From positions 211,069 through 275,068 of the forward strand of contig JAFMHK010000001.1 in the NCBI GenBank assembly GCA_017854585.1: a stretch of DNA of 64,000 bases. The letters run 5' to 3'. The notes under the pieces were generated by a model that saw nothing but the letters and a program-made list of their open reading frames with translations, was not told where the DNA came from and did not search any database. This DNA is from Paracoccaceae bacterium. GTDB taxonomy: Bacteria; Pseudomonadota; Alphaproteobacteria; Rhodobacterales; Rhodobacteraceae. Shown here piece by piece: positions 26,714 to 35,873 of this stretch (position 1 is the stretch's first letter; every line of letters starts with the position of its first letter). The position numbers and the translations under genes were made by a program.

Positions 26714-26739
26714 GGCGCCTCATTGCGGCGCCTTTTTTG
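26714..26739 (+). terminator. Intrinsic terminator between MFS and SulP genes
   Basis: GGCGCC (26714-26719), loop TCATTGC, GGCGCC (26727-26732), followed by TTTTTTG. It ends only about 17 bp before the SulP start codon, so it either isolates the two genes or acts as an attenuator in the SulP leader. Confidence 0.78.
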
Positions 26740-26756
26740 TTTTGACGGAGTCCCCG

Positions 26757-28253
26757 ATGCCAATGTCCCCTGCTTTCCTGTCCCGGATGCGGACTGACTG
26801 GATTGGCAATATTCGCGGCGACCTGTTGTCGGGTCTGGTCGTGGCATTGGCCCTGATCCCCGAGGCGATTGCCTTTTCCATCATCGCGGGTGTCGATCCC
26901 AAGATCGGGCTTTATGCGTCGTTCTCTATCGCGGTGATCACGGCCATCGTGGGCGGACGGCCCGGTATGATTTCCGCGGCGACCGCGGCGACCGCCGTCC
27001 TGATGGTGACGTTGGTGCGTGATCACGGGCTGGAATACCTGTTGGCGGCAACGGTTCTGGCCGGGCTGTTGCAGATTGGCGCGGGCCTGCTGCGACTGGG
27101 AAGTGTGATGCGCTTTGTTTCCCGCTCGGTCATGACAGGGTTTGTGAACGCCTTGGCGATCCTGATCTTCATGGCGCAATTGCCGGAACTGATCGGTGTG
27201 CCCAACCTGACTTATGTGATGGTCGCGGGCGGTCTGGCCATTATTTACCTGTTCCCTTACGTGACCAAGGCGATCCCGTCGCCATTGGTGTGCATCGTGG
27301 TGCTGACGGCGCTGGCACTGCTGTTCGGAATGGACCTGCGCACCGTTGGCGACATGGGAGAGCTGCCCGATACGCTGCCGATGTTCCTGATCCCCGATAT
27401 TCCGCTGACATGGGAAACGCTGCAGATCATCTTGCCGTATTCAGCGGCCGTTGCGGCCGTTGGCTTGCTGGAAAGCCTGATGACCGCCCAGATCGTGGAT
27501 GATTTGACCGATACGCCATCGGACAAGAACCAGGAATGCATCGGGCAGGGCATTGCCAACACCGCGACCGGCTTTATCGGCGGCATGGCGGGCTGCGCGA
27601 TGATCGGACAGTCGATGATCAACGTGAAATCAGGCGGCCGCGGTCGCCTGTCGTGCTTTGCCGCAGGGGTTTTCCTGCTGATCTTGATTGTGGTTCTGGG
27701 CGATATCGTCAGCATCATTCCCATGGCCGCTTTGGTGGCGATCATGATCATGGTGTCGGTCGGGACGTTCAGTTGGTCATCCATCGTGAACCTGCGCGAT
27801 CATCCGCGCAGTTCGTCCATCGTGATGTTGGCGACGGTGTTCGTCACGGTCTACACGCATAACCTCGCGCTTGGCGTTCTGACCGGCGTGCTGCTGTCGG
27901 GAATCTTTTTCGCGGGCAAGATCGCGCAGCTGTTCAGCGTTACGTCCACGCTTTCGGATGATGAAAAGACACGCACGTATCATGTTCAGGGGCAGTTGTT
28001 CTTTGCCTCGGCTGACCAGTTTGCTGCCGCGTTCGACTATAACGAGGTGCTTGACCGCGTGGTGATCAATGTAAGCCGTGCGCATATCTGGGACATATCA
28101 AGTGTTGCGGCGCTGGACATGGCCGTGCTCAAGTTCCGCCGGGACGGGGCCGAGGTGGAGATCATGGGCATGAACGAGGCGTCCGAGACCATCGTGGACA
28201 AGCTGGCCGAACACGACAAACCGGGCGCGATGGACCGGTTGATGGGTCACTGA
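26757..28253 (+). CDS. SulP-family anion transporter with STAS domain
   Basis: A 498-residue SLC26/SulP transporter. About 11-12 helices occupy residues 15-390, starting [35 protein letters not shown], the SulP signature. A cytoplasmic STAS domain spans about residues 400-498. It would carry sulfate, bicarbonate or another small anion across the inner membrane. The ATG at 26757 has GGAG 6 nt upstream. The universal stress protein gene follows after 6 bp on the same strand, forming a two-gene operon. The ion cannot be inferred from sequence. Confidence 0.9.
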   Translation: MPMSPAFLSRMRTDWIGNIRGDLLSGLVVALALIPEAIAFSIIAGVDPKIGLYASFSIAVITAIVGGRPGMISAATAATAVLMVTLVRDHGLEYLLAATVLAGLLQIGAGLLRLGSVMRFVSRSVMTGFVNALAILIFMAQLPELIGVPNLTYVMVAGGLAIIYLFPYVTKAIPSPLVCIVVLTALALLFGMDLRTVGDMGELPDTLPMFLIPDIPLTWETLQIILPYSAAVAAVGLLESLMTAQIVDDLTDTPSDKNQECIGQGIANTATGFIGGMAGCAMIGQSMINVKSGGRGRLSCFAAGVFLLILIVVLGDIVSIIPMAALVAIMIMVSVGTFSWSSIVNLRDHPRSSSIVMLATVFVTVYTHNLALGVLTGVLLSGIFFAGKIAQLFSVTSTLSDDEKTRTYHVQGQLFFASADQFAAAFDYNEVLDRVVINVSRAHIWDISSVAALDMAVLKFRRDGAEVEIMGMNEASETIVDKLAEHDKPGAMDRLMGH

Positions 28254-28259
28254 GGGGGG

Positions 28260-29117
28260 ATGGTCATGGGCAAGGTAATCGCGCTGGTCGACGGGTCGAT
28301 CTATTCACAAAGCGTTTGCGATCACGCGGCATGGGTGGCCAAGGGCAAGGGTTGGACGGTGGAGATTGTTCACGTCATTGGGCGGCGTGACGAAAGCGTG
28401 GACCCAAGGAACCTGAGCGGCAATATCGGGTTGGGCGCGCGGACGGCGCTGTTGCACGAGTTGGCCGAATTGGACGCGCAGAGGGCCAAGCTGGCAAAGA
28501 AGCGTGGGCAGGCCATTTTGGAAGATGCGGTGGCGCGGGTCAGCGCCCAAGGGGTCGAGGCACATGCCAAGCTGCGCATGGGCGATCTGGTCGAGACCCT
28601 ACGGGAGCTGGAGGCGACGGCCGATCTGGTCATCGTTGGAAAACGTGGCGAGGCGGCCGACTTTGCTAAGCTGCATCTGGGCAGCAATCTGGAACGCGCG
28701 GTCCGGTCATCGACCAAGCCGATGCTCGTTGCGTCCCGCGCATTTCAGTCGGTGAAAAAACTGCTGGTGGCGTTCGATGGGGGGGCCTCGGCCTTGAAAG
28801 CGGTGGACCACATCGCCCGTTCCGAGCTTTTCGCGGGCCTTGATGTCCATTTGCTGAGCGTAGGCACAGAGACGACCGCATCCAAACGCGCGATCGAGGG
28901 GGCGGCGGCCCTGCTGAAAGGTGCCGGCTATCCGGCAACGTGGGAGGTTGTGCCGGGCGAGGCGGAAAAAGTTATCGCGCAGCGTGCCGAGGCGCATGAT
29001 TTCGATATGCTGATCATGGGGGCTTATGGCCACTCGCGAATCCGCAGCCTGTTCATCGGGTCCACGACGACCGAGATGATCCGGTCTTGCAAGGTTCCGG
29101 TTTTGCTGTTCCGTTGA
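28260..29117 (+). CDS. Universal stress protein, two tandem Usp domains
   Basis: A 285-residue cytoplasmic protein made of two Usp domains (about residues 1-145 and 155-285). The ATP-binding patterns G-x2-G-x9-G-S/T are seen in GKRGEAADFAKLHLGSN (first) and GAYGHSRIRSLFIGSTT (second). It is probably translated together with the SulP gene upstream (6-bp gap, GGGGGG before ATG; a second ATG two codons on is also possible). Pairing suggests that it senses or tunes SulP activity through nucleotide binding; this is inference from neighbourhood. Confidence 0.9.
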   Translation: MVMGKVIALVDGSIYSQSVCDHAAWVAKGKGWTVEIVHVIGRRDESVDPRNLSGNIGLGARTALLHELAELDAQRAKLAKKRGQAILEDAVARVSAQGVEAHAKLRMGDLVETLRELEATADLVIVGKRGEAADFAKLHLGSNLERAVRSSTKPMLVASRAFQSVKKLLVAFDGGASALKAVDHIARSELFAGLDVHLLSVGTETTASKRAIEGAAALLKGAGYPATWEVVPGEAEKVIAQRAEAHDFDMLIMGAYGHSRIRSLFIGSTTTEMIRSCKVPVLLFR

Positions 29118-29192
29118 GAACATCGCCGACGGTGGCCAACTGACGCCTCGGGCGGCCATATTTTGAGAACGAAGATGGGGCGCGGTAGAGCG

Positions 29193-29990
29193 ATGACACA
29201 TCCGTTGATTACCGAAGCTGATGTCATGGCGTTTCAGCGCGACGGTGTCGTGTTGATCAAGGGGCTGTTCGCCGATCATGTGCAGACGCTGCGCCGCGGG
29301 ATCGACCGGAACATGGCCGATCCGGGCGAATATGCCGCCGAAAACGTGAAGCCCGGACAGACAGGGCGTTTCTTCGATGATTACTGCAATTGGGAACGAA
29401 TCCCCGAGTTTACCGAAGTGGTCCTGCAATCGCAGGCCGCCGCGGTGGCCGCAGAACTGATGCGTTCCGACACCGTGCAGATGTTCCATGACCATGTGCT
29501 GGTCAAGGAACCCGGCACATCGGCTCCGACGCCGTGGCATCAAGACGGACCCTATTACTTTGTGGAAGGCCGTCAGACCGTCAGTTTCTGGTGCCCCGTC
29601 GACGCGGTTACCGAAGCATCGCTGCGTTGTGTGGCGGGATCGCACCTTTGGGACAAGCCGGTGCTGCCCACGCGCTGGCTGTCAGAGCAGAATTTCTACC
29701 CTGACGGGGACGCATACATGCCGGTACCGGACCCGGATGCCGAAGGTATGGATATTCGCGAATGGGCCATGGCACCGGGGGATGCGGTGGCGTTCAACTT
29801 CAACATCTTGCATGGCGCGCGCGGGAATGCAGCGCGCGCACAAAGGCGCGCGTTTTCACTGCGTTTGTTGGGTGATGATGCGCGATATGTGGCACGACCG
29901 GGCCGCACCTCACCGCCGTTTCCGGGACACGACATGGTGCCCGGACAACGGCTGCGTGAGGATTGGTTTCCGGTGATCTTTCACCGCTAG
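29193..29990 (+). CDS. Phytanoyl-CoA-dioxygenase-family protein
   Basis: A 265-residue Fe(II)/2-oxoglutarate oxygenase of the PhyH family. The iron-binding HxD is in PWHQDGPYYF (about residue 118), the distal His in NILHGARGN (about residue 208), and the 2-oxoglutarate arginine in RRAFSLRLLGDD. Such enzymes hydroxylate small molecules, lipids or secondary metabolites. The start at 29193 has GGTAGAG upstream; a TTG at 29163 is less likely. It ends 9 bp before the stop of the convergent helicase gene. Substrate unknown. Confidence 0.82.
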   Translation: MTHPLITEADVMAFQRDGVVLIKGLFADHVQTLRRGIDRNMADPGEYAAENVKPGQTGRFFDDYCNWERIPEFTEVVLQSQAAAVAAELMRSDTVQMFHDHVLVKEPGTSAPTPWHQDGPYYFVEGRQTVSFWCPVDAVTEASLRCVAGSHLWDKPVLPTRWLSEQNFYPDGDAYMPVPDPDAEGMDIREWAMAPGDAVAFNFNILHGARGNAARAQRRAFSLRLLGDDARYVARPGRTSPPFPGHDMVPGQRLREDWFPVIFHR

Positions 29991-29999
29991 ACGCGGCGC

Positions 30000-31292
30000 T
30001 TATGCGGCCCGGCGGCGGCGCTGGCGCTGCTGCGGCTTGCCGGTGTTGGCGCCGGCGGGTGCCTGACCAAAGGACTTTTTCTGCCCTTGCCCCGCTCCCT
30101 GCGGACGGCGATTGCCGCCACCGTTTCCGCCACGGCGGTTGGGCTTTTCCATCTTCACGGCTTGGGGGCGGGTGCCCTCTGCCACGGGGATGGTTGTTTT
30201 CATCAGCTTTTCGATCTGCACCAGCAGATCGATTTCTTCGGCTGAGACCAATGCGATCGTTTCACCCTCGCGACCGGCGCGTGCGGTCCGGCCAATGCGG
30301 TGAATGTAGTTGTCCGGTGTGTCGGGCAGTTCGTAGTTGATCACATAGTTTACGCCCGGAATGTCGATGCCGCGGGCGGCAACATCGGTGGCGACCAGAA
30401 TGCGGATCGCACCATCGCGGAACGCTTTGATTGCGCGGTCGCGTTGGCCTTGCGATTTGTTGCCGTGGATCGATGCCGCGTTGAAGCCATCATCGACCAG
30501 CCCCTTCATCAGCTTTTCACAGCCATGCTTGGTGCGGCCAAAGACAAGCACCAGCGCCTCGGGGTCGCGGCGCAGGATCTCGCGCAGCTTTGCGTTCTTG
30601 CTGGGCTTTTCCACGTAGATCAGCGACTGGGAAACCTTGTCGGCGGCCTTGCCCGGAGGGGCGACTTGCACCTTGCGGGGGTTGGTCAGGTAGGCGCGGC
30701 TGAGTTCTTCCATCTGCTTCGGCATGGTTGCCGAAAACAGCATCGTCTGGCGTGGTGAACCAAGTTTTGGCGCGATCTTCCGCAGCGCGTGGATAAATCC
30801 GAGGTCCAGCATCTGATCGGCTTCGTCCAGCACCAGATGGCGCACGGTGTGCAGCTGGATTGCGCCGCGATCCATCAGGTCCATCAGGCGTCCGGGTGTG
30901 GCGACAAGAATGTCGACACCACGTGCAAGGATGCCAATCTGTCGATTGATGGACTGGCCACCTACAACAGTTGCGATCTTCAGGGGTGTTTCACGGGTGA
31001 ACATGCTGAGGCTGTCGGCGATCTGATTCACCAGTTCGCGGGTCGGCGCAAGAATCAGCGCCTTGGCGGTCTTGGGATCGGGTTTGCCGTGCAGTTCCAG
31101 CAAATGGGCCACCAGCGGCAGACCAAAGGCCAGCGTCTTGCCGGTGCCGGTCTGGGCCAGACCCAGAATGTCGTGACCTTCCAGTGCAAGCGGGATCGCC
31201 TGATTCTGGATGGGTGTCGGTTCGGTGAAGCCGTTCGCGGCAAGGGTTTTGTTCAGGATCGGCTTCAGGCCGAGCATGTCGAAATCAAACAA
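30000..31292 (-). CDS. DEAD-box RNA helicase
   Basis: A protein of about 430 residues with all helicase core motifs: Q motif PTPIQNQAIP, Walker A AQTGTGKT, PTRELVNQ, DEADQMLD, SAT, and the C-terminal IHRIGRTARAGREG. A basic Gly/Arg/Gln-rich tail of about 55 residues ends the protein. It is of the RhlE type and probably remodels rRNA or mRNA. The start is uncertain: TTG at 31292, giving FDFDMLGLKP, has AAAGGA at good spacing and matches the usual family start, while an ATG at 31337 without a ribosome site would add 15 residues. Confidence 0.9.
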   Translation of the reverse strand: MFDFDMLGLKPILNKTLAANGFTEPTPIQNQAIPLALEGHDILGLAQTGTGKTLAFGLPLVAHLLELHGKPDPKTAKALILAPTRELVNQIADSLSMFTRETPLKIATVVGGQSINRQIGILARGVDILVATPGRLMDLMDRGAIQLHTVRHLVLDEADQMLDLGFIHALRKIAPKLGSPRQTMLFSATMPKQMEELSRAYLTNPRKVQVAPPGKAADKVSQSLIYVEKPSKNAKLREILRRDPEALVLVFGRTKHGCEKLMKGLVDDGFNAASIHGNKSQGQRDRAIKAFRDGAIRILVATDVAARGIDIPGVNYVINYELPDTPDNYIHRIGRTARAGREGETIALVSAEEIDLLVQIEKLMKTTIPVAEGTRPQAVKMEKPNRRGGNGGGNRRPQGAGQGQKKSFGQAPAGANTGKPQQRQRRRRAA

Positions 31293-31593
31293 AGGATATC
31301 CTTTCGGACGCAGGCCATCGGCCGCGCCATTGGTCATTGGCCGCGACAACGCGCAACCGGGCTAGGGTGCGACCCGGACCGCGTATCGGTCTGGATCGTC
31401 AGAACCCTGCGTGATGGGGACCTGGAGAAATTGTGCGTCGCTGTCAGGGCAAAAGCCCAGGCTGCTCACGCGGCAGCGCAGCGACATGAGAGGCACATGC
31501 GCCTTGGAATGCATTCTGTCAAGGATGCTGCCCCTTTTCCTTGGCCCGCGCATCCATTATGCCCCGCGCATCCGATACCGAAGGATTTGGAAC

Positions 31594-32616
31594 ATGGGCT
31601 ATAAAGTCGTCGTTGCGGGCGCCACGGGCAATGTGGGCCGCGAAATGCTGAACATACTGGCCGAGCGCCAGTTCCCCGTTGATGAGATCGTGGCGCTTGC
31701 GTCCCGTAAATCGTTGGGGTCCGAATGCAGCTTTGGCGATAAGACCTTGAAAACCAAGGATCTGGACACTTTCGATTTTACAGGCTGGGATATCGCACTG
31801 TTCGCGATCGGGTCTGAAGCGACCAAGATCTACGCGCCCAAGGCGGCAAAGGCCGGTTGCATCGTCATCGATAATTCCAGCCTCTACCGCTATGATCCCG
31901 ATGTCCCGCTTGTCGTTCCCGAAGTGAACCCCGAGGCGGTCGAGGGGTATTACAAGAAAAATATTATCGCGAATCCGAATTGCTCGACTGCGCAGATGGT
32001 TGTGGCGCTCAAGCCATTGCACGACCGTGCAACGATCAAGCGTGTTGTCGTGTCGACCTATCAATCCGTATCTGGTGCGGGCAAGGAAGGGATGGACGAG
32101 CTTTGGAACCAAACAAAGAGCATCTATAATCCGACCGACAGCAAGCCGCCCAGCAAGTTCACCAAGCAGATCGCATTCAACGTGATCCCGCACATCGACG
32201 TGTTTCTTGATAGTGGTGACACCAAGGAAGAATGGAAGATGGTTGCCGAAACCAAGAAGATTCTTGATCCCAAGATCAAGGTTACGGCCACCTGCGTGCG
32301 GGTGCCGGTTTTCGTTGGCCATTCTGAATCGATCAACATCGAGTTCGAAGAGTTTCTGGACGACGACGAGGCGCGTGACATCTTGCGTGAGGCCCCGGGC
32401 ATCATGGTCATCGATAAGCGCGAAGACGGGGGCTATGTCACGCCGGTTGAATGCGTGGGCGATTATGCGACCTTCATCAGCCGCGTCCGGCAAGACAGCA
32501 CCATCGAAAACGGTCTGAACCTTTGGTGCGTCAGCGACAACCTGCGCAAGGGCGCAGCCTTGAACGCCGTACAGATCGCCGAGACACTCGGCAATCGGGT
32601 GCTTAAAAAGGGCTAA
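31594..32616 (+). CDS. asd: Aspartate-semialdehyde dehydrogenase
   Basis: A 340-residue NADP-dependent enzyme that reduces aspartyl phosphate to aspartate semialdehyde, the branch point for lysine, methionine, threonine and diaminopimelate. The Rossmann motif is VVVAGATGNVGREML. The active-site cysteine C130 is in IIANPNCSTAQM, and the catalytic His region is in CVRVPVFVGHSE. The ATG at 31594 has AAGGAT upstream. It stands alone, divergent from the helicase. Confidence 0.96.
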   Translation: MGYKVVVAGATGNVGREMLNILAERQFPVDEIVALASRKSLGSECSFGDKTLKTKDLDTFDFTGWDIALFAIGSEATKIYAPKAAKAGCIVIDNSSLYRYDPDVPLVVPEVNPEAVEGYYKKNIIANPNCSTAQMVVALKPLHDRATIKRVVVSTYQSVSGAGKEGMDELWNQTKSIYNPTDSKPPSKFTKQIAFNVIPHIDVFLDSGDTKEEWKMVAETKKILDPKIKVTATCVRVPVFVGHSESINIEFEEFLDDDEARDILREAPGIMVIDKREDGGYVTPVECVGDYATFISRVRQDSTIENGLNLWCVSDNLRKGAALNAVQIAETLGNRVLKKG

Positions 32617-32691
32617 GCAATTTCCCCGGTTTGAAGACTAGGAAATCTGGGCAATATGGACCTCTGGAATTCAAACTAGAGGTATTTCCCG

Positions 32692-34338
32692 ATGACCCGA
32701 TTTCTGATGATGACGGCCTTGGTCCTGTCGCTGCCGTTGGCGGCGCAGGCACAAGGTGTGCCATTGCGGGCGCCGATAACCGCAGCGACAGTATTTACGC
32801 AAGGCGCTGAGGTTTTCCGCAATTTCGACGTTGATCTGGCCACAGGCACGCAACGTGTGTTGATTGCCCTTCCCGATAGCCGCGATGCCGCCCTGTTGCA
32901 GGTCACCGGCCCGGAGGCTCTGACGATTGGTCTGCCGGAACGCATCAGCGCAGTGGCGATCGCCGAGGGCGCACTGGACACGTCCGATCAGGCCCAAGCC
33001 CGCGCCGCAGTCGAGGTTGCGCAAGACGCTGTTCAGGCAGCGCAAGATGCACTGTCAGGTGCCGATGCGCAGATCGAGGCGATTGAATTGCAGGTTGCCT
33101 ATCTGGGTGCATTGGCCCGTGGCGGCGAAGCTGGCGCAGCAATGCCCACAGACCCCGCAACGGTGTCAGCAGTGTTATCGACGCTTGGCACGGAAATGCT
33201 GCGCACCGGGACCGCCTTGCAAGAGGCCCGCGTGGCCCGGCGCGACCTCGCCGATGCCTTAACGGATGCTCAGATCGAGCTGAACACGGCATTGCAGGAA
33301 TTTGGCCGGTTGCAGCCGATCGACGGCAATGTGGATGTGTTGGCCGTCGACGTGACGGCGACCGCGGCGGGAATCTCCCCCTTGGAACTGCGGTATTTCA
33401 CCGCTGCGGCCGGGTGGGAACCAAGCTATGAACTGCGGCTTGATAGTGACAGCGGCGATTTGGACCTTGTGCGTTTCATCCAGTTTTGGGCGCAGGGCGC
33501 TGCCCGATGGCAAGATGTCGATGTGACCTTTTCCACGGCCGCGCCGAACCGGGCGCGCGAACCGGCCACTGTCTTGCCGCAGCCCGCGCGCCTGCGCGAT
33601 CCGGTGATGCCACTGGCGGAAAGCCGGATTTCGGGGGGCGCGATGTCTAATGAGGTGGGGTTTCCCATTGCTGCCGTCGCGCCAGTCGTGATGGCCGATA
33701 CGCAGACGGTCTTTTCCGGTTTGGCGGTCAGCTACGTCTACAACACGCCTGTCACGGTTGGTCCGAATGGCACGGTCACGCTGCCGTTCGACAGTCTCAC
33801 TTTGGAGATGGAGCTTGAAAACCGCGCCGTCCCGCGCCGCGATGCCACCGCCTTTCTTGTCGCGATGGGCGACAACGATAGCGGCGAGCCGATCTTGCCC
33901 GGTCAGGGCTATTTTTTCCGCGATGGGGCGCTGATCGGCGAAGGCTATCTGCCGTTGATCGTTGCGGGCGAAGAGATCGAGATTGGTTTTGGCCCCCTCG
34001 ATCATCTGCAGCTTGTCTGGGAAAACCGCGCCTTGAACGAAGGTGACCGGGGGCTGATCGTGACCAGCAATACGCAAGTGAACGAGATTGCATTTGGTGT
34101 CGAAAACACAAGCGGAGAGGCCGAGGAGGTGCGGATCATCTACGCCACGCCTTTTGCCGAGCAAGAGGATCTTGAACTTGATCTGACCTTCCGGCCGTTG
34201 CCGACGGCACGCGATGTCGACAACCTGCGCGGCGTACATGAATGGGTGATCGAGGTCGCCCCAGGTGCAACTGAAATGGTCGAGATGACGGCAGCGTTCA
34301 GCTGGCCTGAGGGACCGGTTCTGGAATGGTGGCCATAA
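32692..34338 (+). CDS. DUF4139/DUF4140-domain exported protein
   Basis: A 548-residue exported protein with a signal peptide (MTRFLMMTALVLSLPLAAQA). A DUF4140-like N-terminal part with an alanine-rich coiled-coil region (about residues 95-210) follows, then a DUF4139 C-terminal beta domain from about residue 220 with FTAAAGWEPSYELRLD and repeated WQDVDVTFSTA motifs. The family includes the so-called mucoidy inhibitor A proteins, whose function is poorly defined. GAGGT lies 8 nt before the ATG. It is a single gene with a stem-loop after its stop. Confidence 0.82.
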   Translation: MTRFLMMTALVLSLPLAAQAQGVPLRAPITAATVFTQGAEVFRNFDVDLATGTQRVLIALPDSRDAALLQVTGPEALTIGLPERISAVAIAEGALDTSDQAQARAAVEVAQDAVQAAQDALSGADAQIEAIELQVAYLGALARGGEAGAAMPTDPATVSAVLSTLGTEMLRTGTALQEARVARRDLADALTDAQIELNTALQEFGRLQPIDGNVDVLAVDVTATAAGISPLELRYFTAAAGWEPSYELRLDSDSGDLDLVRFIQFWAQGAARWQDVDVTFSTAAPNRAREPATVLPQPARLRDPVMPLAESRISGGAMSNEVGFPIAAVAPVVMADTQTVFSGLAVSYVYNTPVTVGPNGTVTLPFDSLTLEMELENRAVPRRDATAFLVAMGDNDSGEPILPGQGYFFRDGALIGEGYLPLIVAGEEIEIGFGPLDHLQLVWENRALNEGDRGLIVTSNTQVNEIAFGVENTSGEAEEVRIIYATPFAEQEDLELDLTFRPLPTARDVDNLRGVHEWVIEVAPGATEMVEMTAAFSWPEGPVLEWWP

Positions 34339-34347
34339 GCGGCCATT

Positions 34348-34380
34348 GATCGGGGCCTTCAGATCGTGTTGGCCCCGGTC
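34348..34380. terminator. Stem-loop after the DUF4139 gene
   Basis: GATCGGGGCC (34348-34357) pairs with GGCCCCGGTC (34371-34380), ten pairs including one G-U, around a 13-nt loop. It lies between convergent genes and is followed by GATACTC, so the U tract is weak. Confidence 0.5.
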
Positions 34381-34513
34381 GATACTCATGATCCGTCATT
34401 CACCGCCGGCCGTATCCTGCGGGCGGGGGCCATGGTGCCCGTAATGCTGTCTCCCGCTGGCAATTTTCGACGAGACCAACGGCAGACCGCAAAGCACGGT
34501 CTGGGGTGAAACG

Positions 34514-34825
34514 TCAGAACCGTTCGGCGCGCAGGACTTCGCAATCCACCACGCTGACCACGCCGATATGCCGTTCCACGACAGAAAATGCGGCGTCCAG
34601 CAGATTGTCCAGTTTGTCGGCCCGGACAATGCAGACCACGCTGACCATGCCGCCTGCACGGCTGACCTGTCCCTCGCGGCTCCATTGGCCCGAACGGCCT
34701 GACCCACCCAGAACGGGCAACACGGTAAACCCGGTTACGCCAGCAGTGACCAAGGCGGTGGTCAGGCGGCGTTCCATGACCGCCTCGATCGTGATTTCCA
34801 CGCGTTTCGCTTTGTGGGTCTGCAT
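34514..34825 (-). CDS. sbtB: SbtB-like PII-family regulator
   Basis: A 103-residue small protein of the PII fold. The core begins KRVEITIEAVMERRLTTAL, a T-loop-like glycine/serine segment follows (PVLGGSGRSGQWSRE), and the C-terminal half contains AFSVVERHIGVVSVVDCEVLR. Such proteins bind adenyl nucleotides and gate the SbtA bicarbonate transporter. It lies 6 bp after the sbtA-like gene on the same strand, which is the expected partner order. Symbol based on family and context. Confidence 0.8.
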   Translation of the reverse strand: MQTHKAKRVEITIEAVMERRLTTALVTAGVTGFTVLPVLGGSGRSGQWSREGQVSRAGGMVSVVCIVRADKLDNLLDAAFSVVERHIGVVSVVDCEVLRAERF

Positions 34826-34831
34826 GGGGTG

Positions 34832-35815
34832 TCAGGCTCCGGTCAGGGCTTGGGCGATCGTCAGGTAAATCGGGATGCCCAGGGTCAGGTTGAATGGAAA
34901 GGTTACGCCAAGCGACAGCGTCAGGTAGATGGATGGGTTCGCCTCGGGCAGGGCCACGCGCATGGCGGCCGGCACGGCGATGTAGCTGGCTGAGGCCGAC
35001 AGCGTCATGAACAACATCACGCCACCTGGCGACAGGCCCAGCAACAATCCCGCGCCAAGACCGAACATGCTGCCGATCAAGGGCATCACCATGCCGAACA
35101 GGAAAAGCCCCGGGCGCAGGACATCGCGCGCCTCGCGGAGACCACGGCCCGCAACCAGCCCCATATCCAGCAAGAACAGGCACAGCACGCCCTGAAACGG
35201 GCTCACGATGAAGGGTGCGATCTTCGCCAACCCTTCGGCCCCGGTGATGACACCGATCAGGAACGAGCCGACCAAAAGCACGATTGATCCGTTTAGCAGG
35301 ATTTCCTGCAACAGCCCGGCCTCCATCTTGCCGCTGCCGGAACTGTCATATCGCGCGATCAGCCATAGGGCCGACAGGATGGCCGGTGCCTCCATCACGG
35401 CGGCGACGGCGACCATATAGCCTTCGGAGTTCAGGCCCGCACTGGTCGCAACCGATGTGGCCGCCACGAAGGTCACGATAGAGATGGAGCCATAGTGCGC
35501 CGCAACTGCCGCCGCATCCGTAACGCTAAGCCCGGTCATCACACGCAGCAGTGTGAAGGCGACAAAGGGCAAGACGAAGGAAAGGATCAAACCGGCCAGC
35601 AGTGACAACAGCAAGGTCGCGTCGATGCCATGCGCCGCCACACTGGCCCCGCCTTTGAAGCCGATGGCGAACAACAGATAGAGCGACATCCCCTTGGCCA
35701 CCGATTCCGGCACCGTCAGGTCAGACCGTGCAAAGGCAGCCAGCAGTCCAAGGGCGAAGAACAGGATGATCGGCGATAACAGGTTATCGACCGCCAGTGC
35801 GAATATGCCGTCCAT
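34832..35815 (-). CDS. sbtA: SbtA-like sodium-dependent bicarbonate permease
   Basis: A 327-residue membrane protein with about ten helices, of the SbtA family (sodium/bicarbonate symport). Typical openings are LLSPIILFFALGLLAAFARSDL and GFKGGASVAAHG, and the mid-repeat segment GSISIVTFVAATS marks the two-fold symmetry. It should bring bicarbonate into the cytoplasm. The neighbours on both sides are a carbonic anhydrase and a SbtB-like regulator, which fits a small inorganic-carbon uptake module in a presumably heterotrophic organism. Confidence 0.85.
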   Translation of the reverse strand: MDGIFALAVDNLLSPIILFFALGLLAAFARSDLTVPESVAKGMSLYLLFAIGFKGGASVAAHGIDATLLLSLLAGLILSFVLPFVAFTLLRVMTGLSVTDAAAVAAHYGSISIVTFVAATSVATSAGLNSEGYMVAVAAVMEAPAILSALWLIARYDSSGSGKMEAGLLQEILLNGSIVLLVGSFLIGVITGAEGLAKIAPFIVSPFQGVLCLFLLDMGLVAGRGLREARDVLRPGLFLFGMVMPLIGSMFGLGAGLLLGLSPGGVMLFMTLSASASYIAVPAAMRVALPEANPSIYLTLSLGVTFPFNLTLGIPIYLTIAQALTGA

Positions 35816-35873
35816 TACCCTGCCCCCGCGCTCGTTTCAATGTGCATAGTCCGAGCAGAAGCTTTGGTAAAGT

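Noticed and set aside
33259..34389. Open frame of 376 codons opposite the DUF4139 gene
   Set aside because: Shadow of the sense gene; no family motif.
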